NCBI GenBank assembly: GCA_014904845.1
Contig: MU119233.1
Span: forward strand, 248,001 to 312,000
From: Acephala macrosclerotiorum
Taxonomy: Eukaryota; Ascomycota; Leotiomycetes; Helotiales; Mollisiaceae
Direction of reading: 5' to 3'
DNA length: 64,000 nucleotides
Numbering within the stretch: position 1 is the stretch's first letter; every line of letters begins with the position of its first letter. This document shows positions 23,510 to 35,801 of this stretch, one piece after another. Position numbers and translations under genes: made by a program. Under the pieces are notes generated by a model. The model was given only the letters and a program-made list of their open reading frames with translations, was not told the DNA's origin and did no database searches.

Positions 23510-26500
23510 CTACCAGTACGGAGGGCGCAACCCTGCGAAATTCGACGCGATGGAATTATCGCCACTGTCATCTTTCTTTCTCTGCCCAGTCAACTGTAAA
23601 ATGTTAGCCAAATATTCGACTGGTGTGGGTGTAAGTAGGTGATGGAGATTACCTCCAATTGCACATGTCGATGAATATGCACCAACCAATCGACATAGCT
23701 TTGCGCCTCGTTATTCCTATCTTCCACTAACAATCTCGCAAACTCGTATTCAGCACCGTCCAATCCTTGCCTTGCTAGCTGAATGGTCAAAGCCTTGGAT
23801 CCACGCATTGTTTTCAAGTACTCTAGGATGTTCCGTACTTGGGCGTTAAGATGTGTCTGTAAGACAGGTAATGACGAGCTGTACGGATCTAACGCTTTCA
23901 AATCCTCCTTACCTTCTCCGAAAAGATCGATGAGAAGGTTGGGAGATGTTTGGGCGTGCATCCATAGGTAGCAGTTCTGGCCATTGTCGATGAGGTACAC
24001 GCCGCCTTCTTCCACCCGTGAAAATGAACAGCGGACGGACGGAGGCATCTGCAAATGACCGTCTGGGTTTGGAAAGCCATCTTCTGGAGCCAGGTTGTGG
24101 ATTGGGATCATCCTAGGATAAAGGTAGAGTGAGAGTTCCAAAGCACCCATTCCCTTGATCATTCGCATGTCGTGTACTCTTCGGTCGGTAGGTTCTTGTC
24201 CCCCCTTGAAGGCGCGAGACTTGATGAGACCAAGGATGTACATACTGAACTCCTTGAGATTTTCAGGAAGAACCAGCTGGCCGGGTGGGTGAGAGCCAGA
24301 GAAGTTCTTGCGGTAACCAGCGAGGATATCAACGTTCTTCTCTGTCAGACCTCCTCGAATCTCCTTTAGCGAATGCGAGGTCATCTTGACAGCTGCTTCT
24401 TTCGCCATGAGGGTGTAGACCGCGTCTTGATCGACAAACTTCATGCAGTCCTTGGCGTTGTCGCTGACACTAGCAATCACATTCGAACATCTGACTCGGC
24501 GCTCTCCACTTGCTGTTGTGTACAACAAGGCGCTTTGAAAGTGAGCATCGAGCTTCGCGTCCAATTTCCCATCATAGCTGAACATAACACCCATAGCCTT
24601 GTCTGCATCAACAACACCAAACTCAATGTCGGCCCCAAAGGTGTGTTGGAGGAAGTTGCCGTGATAGTGTGCAACTTGCAGGCCGTTTGAGCATCGAACT
24701 TTCATCAGCGCTTGATATCCAGTCTCTCTCGTAACGGTGTGCATAATCTCCTGGGACAGCTTTTCGGTGTCTCGTGGAGAGACGAAGTTTGGGTAGTAGA
24801 ACGTTTCTCCTCCAGTTGTGGCTGAAACGTGACCTGAGTTGATGTTAGTATGGGAAAATGAGTTAAGCCAAGATTCGAAAACTTACCAATGGTGGCAATG
24901 TCCAAATATCCACCACCAGGGGCTGCAAGGAAGAAATCGACGCCGATTCCAGCTTGGACCATTTTCTCAGCGACTTTCCGCCATCCAGGATGTTCAGTAT
25001 TTAGCAACTTCTTCTCTGCATCCCCGCCGTGTTGCTTGCCATCGTCACGCAGGAATAGTCGCCCAGGACCCCACGTTGGAAGTGCAGCCAATGAACATAC
25101 GATTTTGCCTCCCGTCTTCTCAAGTGCTGCTAAAGCAGCATTCAAGGTTGGTAAAAGGGCAGGCTCAGGGTTCTTGATCTGGGAGAACAGCGCAGGAAGT
25201 TGACTGAGTAATGAAGTGATATTGGACCTGCAACCTATAAGCATTGGAGAGGAGAAGGGATCCAGGCTTCACATACTTGGCTTCATACGGGTCTACAAAT
25301 AGGCCTTCACCAAGAGGAACAAAAGGGTCTTCTATGTCAGGCATAATCATCATTTGAGCTTGATCGAGTGCAGGCTATGGCAGGCATTAGCTCGTTAAGC
25401 GAGTAGTGGCAGAGCGAGCAACTTACGTTCATGTTGTAGAAGTGTATATCCCGGTCGAAAGTCACAAAACCAACTTTGGCTCCTTCAGGAATTTTTCGAT
25501 TGATCTTGCCATCCTCGGTAGGCTCTTCGTCGCCACCATAGAGAGCTGCCATGATACCTTCACAAAAAGCTTCCAAGAACCCTTTATTGAATGCTTCTTG
25601 TCCAACATCGATCAAGAACAGCCACCGAAGCCCAACAGGCTCCTTGGACCAGTACTCTTTTGGTACCAAGAATTCGACAGTACCCCTCATTAGTTCTGGC
25701 CGTTGCTCCCTGTCAACACGTGCGCCTTGTGGCGTGATGGCGCAGAAGTACTCTGGTGGCACATCGTTCGCGTAGTTGCACATATTACAGACAAATTTGT
25801 TTCCTCCGGAACGAAACACCATGAAGGGATTGATATATGCTCGACATCTGTGACATCTTGGTGGACCAACTTCACCGAAATCCAACACCGGTATTTCGAG
25901 TTCGCCAGCTTGTAAGGGGGCAAGAGGTTGAAGAAGCAGTCCAAGAGGTAGGCCAGTCGAGTGCAGAGCTTCGGAGGTAGATGGTATACTGTTCATCGTA
26001 AGACGAGTAAACTTGGGGGAAGAGTTGCCTTGATCAAAGGCGACAAAAGATACAGAAGCTGGAGGGGGGGTGTGGTGCTCGAAAGTTGGATACACATGGC
26101 TGAGGTAGTATTGTGCAATAGCATCTCTCGACCTAGGGACACTGGGTATCTGATCTGGGTCTACTCGACCTTGAGCAGATGTCTGCATATTCGCCGAAAA
26201 GCCTGGGTCTGGTGCTCCATTCCGTGCAGCAAATTCGGCGGGACTCGCTGGATTTGTAGGATTGAAAGACGCATTGACTGGAGCTGGAAATTGGGACATT
26301 TGGGGAGTGATCTCTGCATTCAGGAATTGCGCTCCAAGGCCCGGAGCTGGCATGGTAGAAGGATCCGCGTTCAAGTAGGCAGACGGAGGAACACCTTGGG
26401 GCATGCCATTGAAAGCTTGTGAAGACCCAGATGGCTCCACATTGTGGTATGCATGTCTGTCTTTCTTCTTTTTCCTCCCGTGTGTAGCAACCTCTCCAAG

Positions 26501-26770
26501 TCCGAGACCTCCCATCTGTGCTGCCAGACCTCCATCATTCGGCTGTCCTCCTTGGTTTTGCAAGTACCCAGGGTCCTGTGCCCCTCCATAAGGGGAAGGA
26601 TTACCACCCATTTGAGAATTGTATGGTTGTCTAGGATAGCCTACGCCCGGCTGCTGATATGGAGAGGGCGCCCTAGGATCTTGGAGCTGAGGAGCTGGCT
26701 GCCCAGTTATATTCGGATTGTTTGGATCATCGTAAGGTCCTCCTTGACCAAGGGCGTGATATTGGTCCAT
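23510..26770 (-). CDS. SEC24: COPII coat subunit Sec24
   Basis: Cargo-binding subunit of the COPII coat, acting with Sec23 at ER exit sites. Exons: 26770-25427, 25374-25277, 25227-24887, 24833-23653, 23593-23510, about 1,015 residues. The N-terminus is a disordered Pro/Gln/Gly-rich segment. Around residues 303-327 is the zinc finger C-x2-C ... C-x2-C (CHRCRAYINP, FVCNMCNYAND). The trunk domain follows (LRWLFLIDVG, GAKVGFVTFD, IVCSLAALPTWGPG, GVDFFLA), then the beta-barrel and helical parts (YYPNFVSPRD, GYQALMKVRCS), and the gelsolin-like end (GVYLIDNGQNCYLWMH). The last exon is inferred: GTAATC at 23652 to an acceptor at 23594 adds 27 residues; without splicing the frame ends at 23590. SEC24 is divergent from CFT2. 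Confidence 0.96.
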
Positions 26771-27415
26771 GGTGTTCTCTGCGACGAGCTCGGAAGCTCT
26801 AGCTTGGGTGTGAAAGTGCTCTGAAAGCTCGCAGATACTGGCAGATCAATAAAGCGCAATTAGATTCGTCTCATGGTTCTGACATTTCTCGAGGATGTGT
26901 GGTGGTGAGCTGCGAAATATTTTGTCTCGTGGTCTTGAACGGGACACCTTTTCGAGAATCTGGTCCATGTCGGGAGAGCTTAAAGCCGATCAAGCTCAGT
27001 TAAAGCGGCCGCCAAGATCACAGCCCGCAAAGAGCAAGGAACGTTAGAAGATGCTCTTTACATTAATTCTTTCGCTATTGAGCAAGTGAACTCTCACATC
27101 CTCTTCAATCCCTCCTTGGATTTACATTATGAAGCACAGGATTATGGGAGATTGTGTTACTCTCATGGCCAGCTCTCTATACGGAATGTGCCGCTTTTAC
27201 TCGACATCTTAAGCCAAGGTTCGATTCGCGCTAGTTGTGGACCTTGCTTGAACGCGATTTCTTGCAACATCATCCCTTGCTTAATTCTATTCAAAGCAAC
27301 GACGACAACGACAATCTCGAAGACGACCAGCAACATCAATTCCAGTTCCCCGATAGCATGCGACTTCGATTTCTTTTCCGGTATGCGCTGATCTGATAGG
27401 AGGGAGCTCGACAGG
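26771..27415. promoter_or_regulatory. divergent promoter region between SEC24 and CFT2
   Basis: 645 bp between the two start codons, both housekeeping genes. No TATA box stands out. The open frames inside it show no motif. Confidence 0.5.
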
Positions 27416-30400
27416 ATGTTTACCTTTTGCTCCTTGCAAGGCGCGCAGTCCGACTCGTCTGCCTCACAGTCCCTTCTGGAGTTCGATGGAGGGGTCAAGG
27501 TTTTGATAGATGTTGGTTGGGACGAATCGTTCGATGTATCGAAGCTGAAGGAGCTTGAGAAGTAGGTCATACCCTCCTTTTGGAAGTATGCGGCGGCAGG
27601 GCGCATACAGCGCGAACAACAGTGTATACCAGACATCAATGAAAATATACATACACCAATCCTCTGCCTTGAATCCATCTTCCCTCGTCGTTCTCTTGCT
27701 GCCTACCTTCTCCCATCCGTACCACTTGACCACGAAGCTGACCAGGCCTATAGGCATGTCCCAACTCTTTCTATCATTCTCCTCACTCATGCCACTGTTG
27801 CCCATCTAGCAGCATTTGCGCATTGCTGCAAACACATCCCTCTCTTCACACGAATACCCATCTATGCCACACAGCCTGTGCGAGATCTAGGACGGACTCT
27901 GCTCCAAGATCTCTATACCTCGACACCTCTAGCTTCCACCATTATACCCTCTACCGCCCTCTCCGAAGCTTCTTATTCATATGCTGAGTCGATATCAACG
28001 CCTCAAGATCATCAAATCCTCCTTCAGCCACCCACTAGCGAAGAAATCGCGTCCTATTTCCTCCTCATTCATGTACTCAAATACTCTCAACCTCACGAAC
28101 CTCTGCCATCACCTTTCTCCCCACCACTCAACGGCCTCACTATCACTGCGTACAATGCTGGACATACTTTAGGTGGGACAATATGGCACATACAGTACGG
28201 ATTGGAGTCAGTTGTTTATGCGGTCGACTGGAACCAAGCTCGTGAGAATGTTCTTGCCGGCGCCGCCTGGCTTGGGGGAGCCGGCGGGGGCGGTGCAGAG
28301 GTCATCGAGCAATTGCGAAAGCCCAGTGCTCTTATATGCAGCAGTCGCGGTGGAGAACGGGCAGCGCTACCAGGTGGAAAGGCGAAACGAGACGAACTTC
28401 TTCTCAATATGATCAAATCGGCGGCCAGTAAAGGTGGTATTGTGCTCATTCCAACAGACTCAAGTGCCCGAGTGCTAGAGCTTGCGTATCTGTTGGAACA
28501 TGCCTGGCGGGCAGAGAATACAGACGACGATAGCCCACTAAGGACTACGAAGTTGTATCTTGCGAGCAAGAATATTGGTGCGACCATGCGATATACCAAA
28601 GCTATGTTCGAGTGGATGGACGACTCAATCATTCGAGAATTCGAGGCAAATGCTGCCGTACAGTCGAAGGAAGGTTCTGCTACCGGCCCATTCGATTTTA
28701 AGCATTTACGACTGCTCCAACGCAAGGGTCAGATCGATCGGGTTTTGAACGAGACCGATAACCTTGGGCGATCAGTTGGAAAGGTGATCCTTGCAAGTGA
28801 TACGTCTCTGGAATGGGGGTTTTCCAGGGATGTCCTACGAAAAATTGCCGATGACAGTCGCAACCTTGTCATTCTCACAGAACGGTTAGTGAAACCAGTG
28901 AATGAGACGGAAAAGGTTAGCCTAGCTAGAACTTTATGGTCATGGCTGGAAGAACAGAAGGACGGGGTGGTGTCAGAGACAGCCAAGAATGGGCAGGCTC
29001 TTGAGCAAGTTCCAACGGGTGGAAGAACAGTACAGCTTAGGGATTCCAAAAGGGTGGCACTTGATGGTAGCGATCTGAGCGTCTATCAGCAATGGCTTGC
29101 AACACAACGCCAACTCCAGACAACCACCCAGTCAGGAGTTTCTAATGCTCTCGAAACTTCTGCGGATGTAGTCGACGATGCTTCATCAGACTCTTCCTCG
29201 GATTCTGAAGATTCTGAAACGGAACAACAGGGCAAGGCTCTGAACATTTCTGCCACGATGGGGCAGGCTAATCGAAAGAAGATTGGGCTGAGTGACGAAG
29301 ATCTCGGCATAAACATTCTTATCCGTCGGAAAGGTGTCTACGACTACGATGTCCGAGGGAAGAAGGGGCGTGAAAAAATGTTCCCTATGGCGATTCGGCG
29401 GAAGCGGAACGATGATTTTGGAGAATTGATCCGACCAGAGGACTTTCTCCGAGCGGAAGAGCGCGATGAAATGGACGGTCAAGACATGCGCCAGCAGCCT
29501 AACAAGTACGATACGAAGGACACTCTGGGCAAGAAGCGAAAGTGGGACGATGTTGCAGCTCCAAACGAGCGTCGCATGTCAAATGGAAACAACAAGAGAC
29601 ACAACGGTAGAGACACCCGCGATTCTCCTGATCTCGCAGATATGCTTCCTGGGGTGGAAGATGATCCTTCGGACGACGAAGCCGATGAGGAAATCACCGG
29701 TCCCTCCAGACTTGAGCAAACGACTGAATCGCTCAGCCTCAACGTTCGTCTCGCCTTCGTCGACTTTGCTGGATTGCACGACAAGCGAAGTTTGCACATG
29801 CTGATTCCACTCATCCAGCCGCGGAAACTTATCTTGGTCGGCGGCATAAAAGATGAGACTTTGAATCTTGCGAACGATTGCCGAAAATTGCTCGCTGCAC
29901 AATTCGGGGCCTCGGACACAGCCGTTGATGTATACGCCCCTGAGATTGGCACAGTCGTTGATGCGAGTGTTGACACCAATGCCTGGGCTGTCAAGCTGAC
30001 CGATACTCTCGTCAAGCGTCTGATATGGCAAAATGTGAAGGGTTTAAGCATTGCTACCATCACCGCTCGGCTGGAACACATGTCGCATATCATCCCTGAT
30101 CCCGATGCAGAAAGAAGTAACAAGAAACAAAAGCTGCTTAAGGACGACTCTGAGGAGGTAGAGATTAGTAATGGTCTGGGACTCGCACGCGTACCAGAAA
30201 TGCCCACCTTGGATGTTCTTCCATCGAACATGATCTCTGCCACCAGATCAGTTGCCCAACCTCTTCAGGTCGGTGATCTTCGTCTAGCTGATCTCAGAAA
30301 GATCATGCAATCCTCAGGCCATACGGCAGAGTTCCGAGGAGAGGGTACATTGTTGATAGATGGGACTGTGACGGTGAGGAAAACTGCCACGGGGAGGATT

Positions 30401-30499
30401 GAGGTTGAGAGCATCGACTCGCCGTTGGCCGCGAGGCAACGAAGCACTTTCTATGCTGTGAAGAGCAAGATCTACGAAGGGTTAGCTGTGGTGAAGTGA
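27416..30499 (+). CDS. CFT2: cleavage and polyadenylation factor subunit 2 (CPSF100 homologue)
   Basis: Non-catalytic metallo-beta-lactamase/beta-CASP subunit of the mRNA 3'-end processing complex in the nucleus. Exon 1 (27416-27561) encodes MFTFCSLQGAQSDSSAS and LLEFDGGVKVLIDVGWDESF; after a 192-bp intron, exon 2 (27754-30499) resumes with HVPTLSIILLTHATVAHLAAF. Total is about 963 residues. Where the active CPSF73 type has the zinc-binding HxHxDH motif this protein has THATVAH, as expected for the inactive CPSF100 branch. The beta-CASP region follows (NAGHTLGGTIWHI, YAVDWN, GIVLIPTDSSARVLEL, KVILASDTSLEWGFS). An acidic, serine-rich insert (about 29160-29230) and a basic nuclear-type stretch (KKRKWDD) separate it from the C-terminal domain (RLAFVDFAGLHDKRSL, HTAEFRGEGTLLIDG). 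Confidence 0.95.
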
Positions 30500-31622
30500 G
30501 CTTTGAGGATATGCACCTCCAGCCTCATCATTGCTCCCGCATATGGGCATGTAATATCATTGTATTTATGAGCATAGAAAAGGGTGGTCTAGGCAGTCTT
30601 AGGTTTGCGGAATCTTACACGCAGGATGTTGAGGCAGGGAGTGCGGAACTACGATATCGACAGCGTCGCGAAATCTTCGCCAGTCCTCGCTTGATTTGCC
30701 TTTACTTGATTCCTGTTGTCCTTGCTGCTCGCTAAGCGGCCTAGAGTGGATGGATGTTGTAATGTTTCTGAGTTCACTTCCTCATCTATTGCTGTTATTG
30801 CTACAGTATGTGTTCCACTTCCTCTTTCCCCCCCCCCCCCCCCTTTTTTTTTCATGGTTGTATAGAGGCGCATCTCTTTCCTGTCTGAGTTTCCAAATGA
30901 CGAATTGCAGAGCACCATGTTGAGTTTCTTGACTCAGCCAAGTATACATGCACGCCTTGATGTCTACAAGGGGAATGCCTCCTCGTCTCTTACATGCACT
31001 TTTCGAGGGCCAAAATGTTATGAATCACTAGGTCGACATTTTCCTACCTTACAAGAGGGTTGTGAATCACAAGCTTCACATTTTCGGGCGCCTTCTAGCT
31101 TGTGAATCACAGGCAACTTCTTGCCTCTTCCTCCCGTCTATAATATCTGCACCTGTGCACTCATCCTCTTTCTTCTTCACCCGACATCCAACATCCCCTC
31201 GAAATTCTCTAACTTCCTATCCTCAACAGCTTATCTTAACTTCAATACAGCCCAGGCATACTTGCATCCAACATCTTCGGCTTCCTCGCCCATCACCAGC
31301 ATTGACAGACATCGTGGCGTCAATCCAAGAACAAACGATCCCCTACTCTCTCCCTTGGCCTCTCTCCAGCATCATCTGCTCCCACTACCGCCTCTACGAT
31401 CCCCTCCACCCAGTCCAGAGAGTCATCCTCTCAACTATAGAAGTCTACTCTGTTTTCGGACACCGCATCGCTTCTTTCGAACATCTCTCTGCTCAAATAG
31501 AGACTCAGCACGGTTGGAACCCTTATCACTGTAGAGATCTTGGCCCTGCTCCTCCACGAGTAGCTCCTCAACCTCTGACATCTCAGTCCTTCGTTCCGGC
31601 CCCTTCGGTCCCTACAAGCGCG
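30500..31622. other. intergenic region with a C/T homopolymer tract
   Basis: About 1.1 kb between CFT2 and the next start codon. A run of C followed by a run of T lies at about 30829-30852. A word TGTGAATCACA(A/G) recurs near 31060 and 31101. The open frame running into the next gene from 31062 is not taken as coding because its N-terminal part lacks any conserved feature. Confidence 0.5.
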
Positions 31623-32480
31623 ATGGCTGGACGTGGTTTCAATACTGTTCATGGGTTTGATCAAGGTCCTCCACCTCCTGGTTATCCTGGTGGGTTTCCT
31701 GGAGGCATACATGGCTTTCCGAGCCCGTCTTATCCACCACCTCCCTATGGCTGGCCACAACAACAGCAGCAACCTTTCTATCCGACTCCTCAACCGTTCT
31801 ATCCACCTTATGGCGGCTTCGGTAGTAAGTGCCCCTTTTTAATTCTCGCTTCTTTCGTTTTCGATGTGACACCTCCCATGTCATCTTTCTTCTCTCCGTT
31901 TTTCGGCTGTTCGAAGAAAAGATGATGCTGACTCTATACAGTGGGCGGTCAAACCTGGCCAGCTGTTCCACCCATGGGTGATAGCGGCTTCCCAGGCATC
32001 CATCTCCGTAACGACACTGGTGGCGTTGGTAAGTCTCAGCTTCCACATTTCCATTCCCTTCCTATCAAAGCAACACACTAATCCCTCCCTTCTCCCCCAG
32101 GCCTCCCACCCGGCTACGACTATGCCTTCCCTACCGAGCACACCAAAATCCACGTCTTCAAAACCAAAGAAAAGCCCTGGCAAATCCAAATCTACAAAGA
32201 AAACAACGCCGCCTACTCCCGTCTCTTCGTTCCCTCCAATACCACCGTCAAAGAACTTATGCAAAATCTAGGCTGCACAAATTCTGATGCGGGAAAGAAT
32301 ATCTTGTATGAGATTACGGAGAAGGGGAATGGGCATTGGGCGAGTGGGTTGAGGATTAAGGGTGATGATAAGGATAAGGTTAAGAAGACGATTGCGGATT
32401 TCGGGTGGAATAAGGAGAGGACGGGACATCCCGGGGCGAAGCCGGTGGTTTGGCTTTGGGTTACCAATGAGGGATTGTGA
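31623..32480 (+). CDS. Pro/Gly-rich protein with a conserved-looking C-terminal domain
   Basis: Exons 31623-31824, 31942-32028 and 32101-32480 join in frame to 222 residues. The ATG at 31623 gives MAGRGFNTVHGFDQG and opens a Pro/Gly/Tyr/Gln-rich low-complexity segment (GPPPPGYPGGFPGG, then QQQQQPFYPTPQ). The rest is a compact domain of about 110 residues starting near EHTKIHVFKTKEKPW, with KELMQNLGCTN, ILYEITEKGNGHW, KKTIADFGWNKERTG and ending VVWLWVTNEGL. The beta/alpha pattern resembles a ubiquitin-like fold, but I cannot name a family. No signal peptide is seen. The junctions (G/GTAAGT... CAG/G) are strong, so this is a real gene. Confidence 0.75.
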
Positions 32481-32816
32481 AGTGTAGATTGTGATGGGTT
32501 TGAGCGTTGAGCTGGGATTGTACAATATATCTGAGAGCGAGCGTTGACGTTGATGTTGAGGTATAGCTTCGCTGAGTTGAACGTAGGGCTATCAAATGCT
32601 AATCTGTGTTATTCACTGGAACACCGAGGCTTTCCAATGTCTCTTCTCTGGTGACATGATCTTGCGGCAAGTGCCACCTGAAATCGATTTGCCTTTACGC
32701 TTCATGTAAACCACGTTCAAAGTTCGTCGCGCTCTCAACTTCTCAATTTTTCATCAAATCCATGCCTAAAATTGCGCTTTGGTCCACTCGCTTTCTTCCA
32801 TTCACTCGTTGCTCTC

Positions 32817-33290
32817 TTACTTCTTCTCCACTTTACCTCCCGCTCCCTCCACCTTGCTTCCCGTCCCACCTGTTCCTTGCCCTTCCTCCTTGCCTCCATC
32901 CTCCTCCTCAATCTCCTCTTTCAGTCCAGGACATTTCGGGCAAGGGTAACGACCCCGATATGGTTGCTGAATCGTGAACTTGGGCTTGCTGGTCTTGCAT
33001 TCATAGCTCTGAAGCTCCTTGGAACCCACTTTGTGGCATCTGAGGCAGATGAACTCGACTTCGACCTTTTGATTTCGAGGGGAGGTCTGGAGGGTGGTTG
33101 AGCGGATTTTGTTTGTGTTTGTGGAGTGGGTTGAGCCATCATAAGGGCTGATGCTGGTGGTTTGTTAGTGAGACACCCGAGTGAGCTTAAGTGGGGCACG
33201 TAGCAGTCTTACTTTGATTTTGTATTGCTGCGGTTTGGAGCTTTCGCACGATGGGAGATCCAAGTTGTCGCCTTGAGATCTAGACTGTTA
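32817..33290 (-). CDS. small zinc-ribbon-like protein, approximate 5' end
   Basis: The well-supported part lies on the minus strand at 33153-32817: an acceptor (CTAAC then CCACCAG, 33154) opens an exon in which VEVEFICLRCHKVG leads to SYECKT and RGRYPCPKCPG, followed by an acidic Glu/Gly tail. The cysteines give C-x2-C, a single C, then C-x2-C, the layout of a small zinc ribbon. A donor GTAAGA at 33212 suggests an upstream exon to about 33290, whose start I cannot fix. I recognise no named family. The layout resembles the tandem cysteine family at 57-58.8 kb (hydrophobic residue before the first C-x2-C, second pair C-P-x-C), but overall similarity is low. Confidence 0.4.
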
Positions 33291-33513
33291 GATGTAACGA
33301 GCGGGACGGTATGATACCTGTGATCACAAGGCGAATCATTGCCGATGGCATTCACCTTGAAGGATGACCCAGGACTCGAAAGACTCTAGGATATTGATGG
33401 TAACTCAAGTAATGTTACATTTCTACTATCTAAAGTTCTGAATACGCCATGCAGATTCTACTGTCAAAGACCACAGATACTTCGACATGGTAGTCCCAAT
33501 CTCTTTGCAGACT

Positions 33514-33696
33514 TCAAGACCACCACCCGTTTGCTGCCTGCTGTCCGTGACAGAACTCGCAACTCTCGATGTACTTGGTAATATTCCGGTTACAGGAAGG
33601 GCAGTACAGCTGGTTGTGAGGACAACGACATGGAAGGTAGTCCTTCAACTCTATTTTGAACCTCTTACATATGCTACGTGTGGTCGGCAGGTATCG
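33514..33696 (-). CDS. possible exon of a second small cysteine-motif protein
   Basis: An acceptor (GCTAAC then CCACCACAG, 33697) opens a 61-codon frame ending at 33514. It holds YLPCRCPHNQ, LYCPSCNRNIT and ESCEFCHGQQ: C-x-C, C-x2-C and C-x2-C within about 30 residues. No in-frame ATG is visible, so an upstream exon is required. It is on the same strand as, and 220 bp from, the small zinc-ribbon gene. It may be an exon of one larger gene or a remnant. Confidence 0.3.
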   Translation of the reverse strand, partial: RYLPTTRSICKRFKIELKDYLPCRCPHNQLYCPSCNRNITKYIESCEFCHGQQAANGWWS

Positions 33697-35241
33697 CTGT
33701 GGTGGGTTAGCTGCCTGAGCTAGCCCTTGCGTTCCGCTCGTACTTGGAATACTTTCACGGTCTCTGCATCCACAAGGAGGACCATAGAAATATTGTGTTC
33801 ACCTATTGGATAAATTTAAGAATTCTTTTGAGTGTCGTGTAGATTGTGTTGATGTTCGTGTTGTAGGCAACGGAGAGAATTGAGCCTTTGATTGGAAGGG
33901 AGGATGTGAAGCCAGGTTGACGAGATAACTGTTTCCTTTTATGCCTCCGGGCTTCTAGTTACTTATTGATACCCGCTACTGGTATTACTTCGACTTGAGC
34001 GGGAAGCTCCATGATAGTCATCGACATGTAAATCTGTTTAGCTCCATAGTACTGGATAAAATTTAGTGAAATGGCACGGTTTAGTCGCTTCGAATCACTA
34101 TAACATGGGCAACGAGTCCTGGGTTGTTTCTCTATTCTCCTTTCTAAAAGCCAAGCTCATGTCTCCTTCGAGTCTCAACAACTCTCTCCAATACAAACAG
34201 ACCCCTGCGCGGCATGCCGGTGTTGCAATGACTGCAACCGTAAACTTCATTTGCCCCACTTTTGATGCATTGCAAAGTTTGAGACAGCGACATGGACGAA
34301 ATAAATGCTGTTCTACCTCCTCTCAACTGCGTCGCGCGCAGCTTACCACGGTGGTTACGTAGTTTAGACTAGATGTCCGCGCCCCTAACCTCTTCCTTCA
34401 GCAGGTGCCACAGCTGCACCCAAAGCCATAGTAACCTTGTGACATATTGAGAAGTTCCTCTGAGATAGTTTCGGTTCGACCAAGTGGGGATACAATGGTG
34501 TTTTACGTTCTTTGTAGCAAGGTCGTGTTTTGGTATTGTGTTATGAACAATGATAGAAGTTTCCAAGGGTTTCATGAAAGAAATCCCTGCCCCTTCTATA
34601 CTCTCAAGTTTCGGCGGCTATTCACACCTTTCTAGTAGCTGAAATGTGCGGTTTGCCTTCATTGTAACGAATATTTGTACTCACAAGCTTACCTTCTCAT
34701 ATTCACACTGATGGGTGAAGTTCAATTTCACTGTAGAAGAAGCTATTCGATGACCGAACTTACAATCTGGAGAAAATAAATGTACTGCCGTATTAATTAG
34801 ATCGTAAAACAATATCTTCTGGAGATTTTGATAGTCTCTCTAAAATCTGAACCATATCTTATAAGGTAGTACTATCTTATTTTCAGGGTAAAAAAGCGAA
34901 AAAATCTTGGAACGTCTGAAATCGAACCATATCTTATAGGATGCTGGTATCTTATCCGTTGTATTATTTTATGATTCAATTAATATGGCATACGAGTCTA
35001 TGTAAGTATTTTCTATTGGAAATTGCCGATGTCTCATAGGCACTTTCAACGAGTTTACATGCTAAGCGAGAAAATAAGGGGGAATTTCCCGTGCTCAGCG
35101 AAAATGGCTGCGAAAATTCCAATATGCAACTCAAATCTGGGAAGCACGTTCTTCGGGAATACAGCTATGATATGGCTTGGGGTGAATGTCTGGCTCATTA
35201 CATTTGTATCTACAAATTTCTTCTTGCGACTCAGCCTCACA
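33697..35241. other. intergenic region, increasingly AT-rich
   Basis: No supported gene. Two short minus-strand peptides with paired cysteines (about 34400-34500, ending GFGCSCGTC; and 34144-34326, with YGCSHCNTG) are too short to call. A near-duplicate sequence lies at 34846-34958. Confidence 0.5.
34846..34958. repeat. near-tandem direct repeat
   Basis: GAACCATATCTTATA-GG occurs at about 34850 and again at about 34923; each copy is followed about 12 bases later by (C/G)TATCTTAT. The copies are about 73 bp apart and partly diverged. This is probably a remnant of a repeated element. Confidence 0.5.
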
Positions 35242-35458
35242 GTAGGCTGCTCTTTTTTTCCCCTATAGGGGCCCCTCGACTTGTTTAGATCCTTGCATCA
35301 ATTAAAAATCAGCGAGTAATTTTACTAAAAAGCTCGGTTTCCGATTATTTAAGCCCGGGCCTTTTCGCACTTCTTCGCCGAAGCTCATACTATTCAAGCT
35401 TTCTCCCGCCGCACGTCCTTGTGGGGCCCCTATGGGGTGGGAGAAACGAGCAGCCTAC
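35242..35458. mobile_element. 217-bp MITE-like element with about 40-bp inverted repeats
   Basis: The left end GTAGGCTGCTC is mirrored exactly by the right end GAGCAGCCTAC. The repeats continue inward with a few mismatches to ATAGGGGCCCC on both arms. The direct repeat CTCACA flanks the element (35236-35241 and 35459-35464). Because the repeat is followed by GTA on both sides, the duplication could be read as 6 to 10 bp. There is no coding capacity. The structure is that of a miniature inverted-repeat transposable element of undetermined superfamily. Confidence 0.7.
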
Positions 35459-35801
35459 CTCACAGTATCTTGAACACTATCACCCGTCCACTTCGTCCAA
35501 TCTACGGAACGCTAATGGGAATCCTGTGCAAAGGGCACTATGCTCAAAAGCGTGGTCCTCAGGGCTGGTCCAGAGGTCCCTTTGCCCCCGATTCTGCATC
35601 TCTCCGCTCATACTGCCCGTTCTTGTCGTTTCTTCTACACTCAAGGCACAAGTTCCCAGAGTCATGGGTGCTTGCATCACGGAGATATGACCCCTAGCAA
35701 TAGCATCCGAAGATAGGTAAAGGTATCTAGCCAGACGGCCACCATTTTGACAGAAATATCTATGCCAACGTCTAGGCATCTTGCGCACGTGGGATCTCCC
35801 T

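Noticed and set aside
31062..31622. In-frame upstream extension of the Pro/Gly-rich gene
   Set aside because: The extension lacks conserved features, while ATG 31623 begins a typical N-terminus for the protein.
34400..34500. Minus-strand peptide ending GYYGFGCSCGTC, reminiscent of a metallothionein or pheromone-like tail
   Set aside because: Too short, preceded by a stop in frame, and with no repeats, start context or processing signals to support it.
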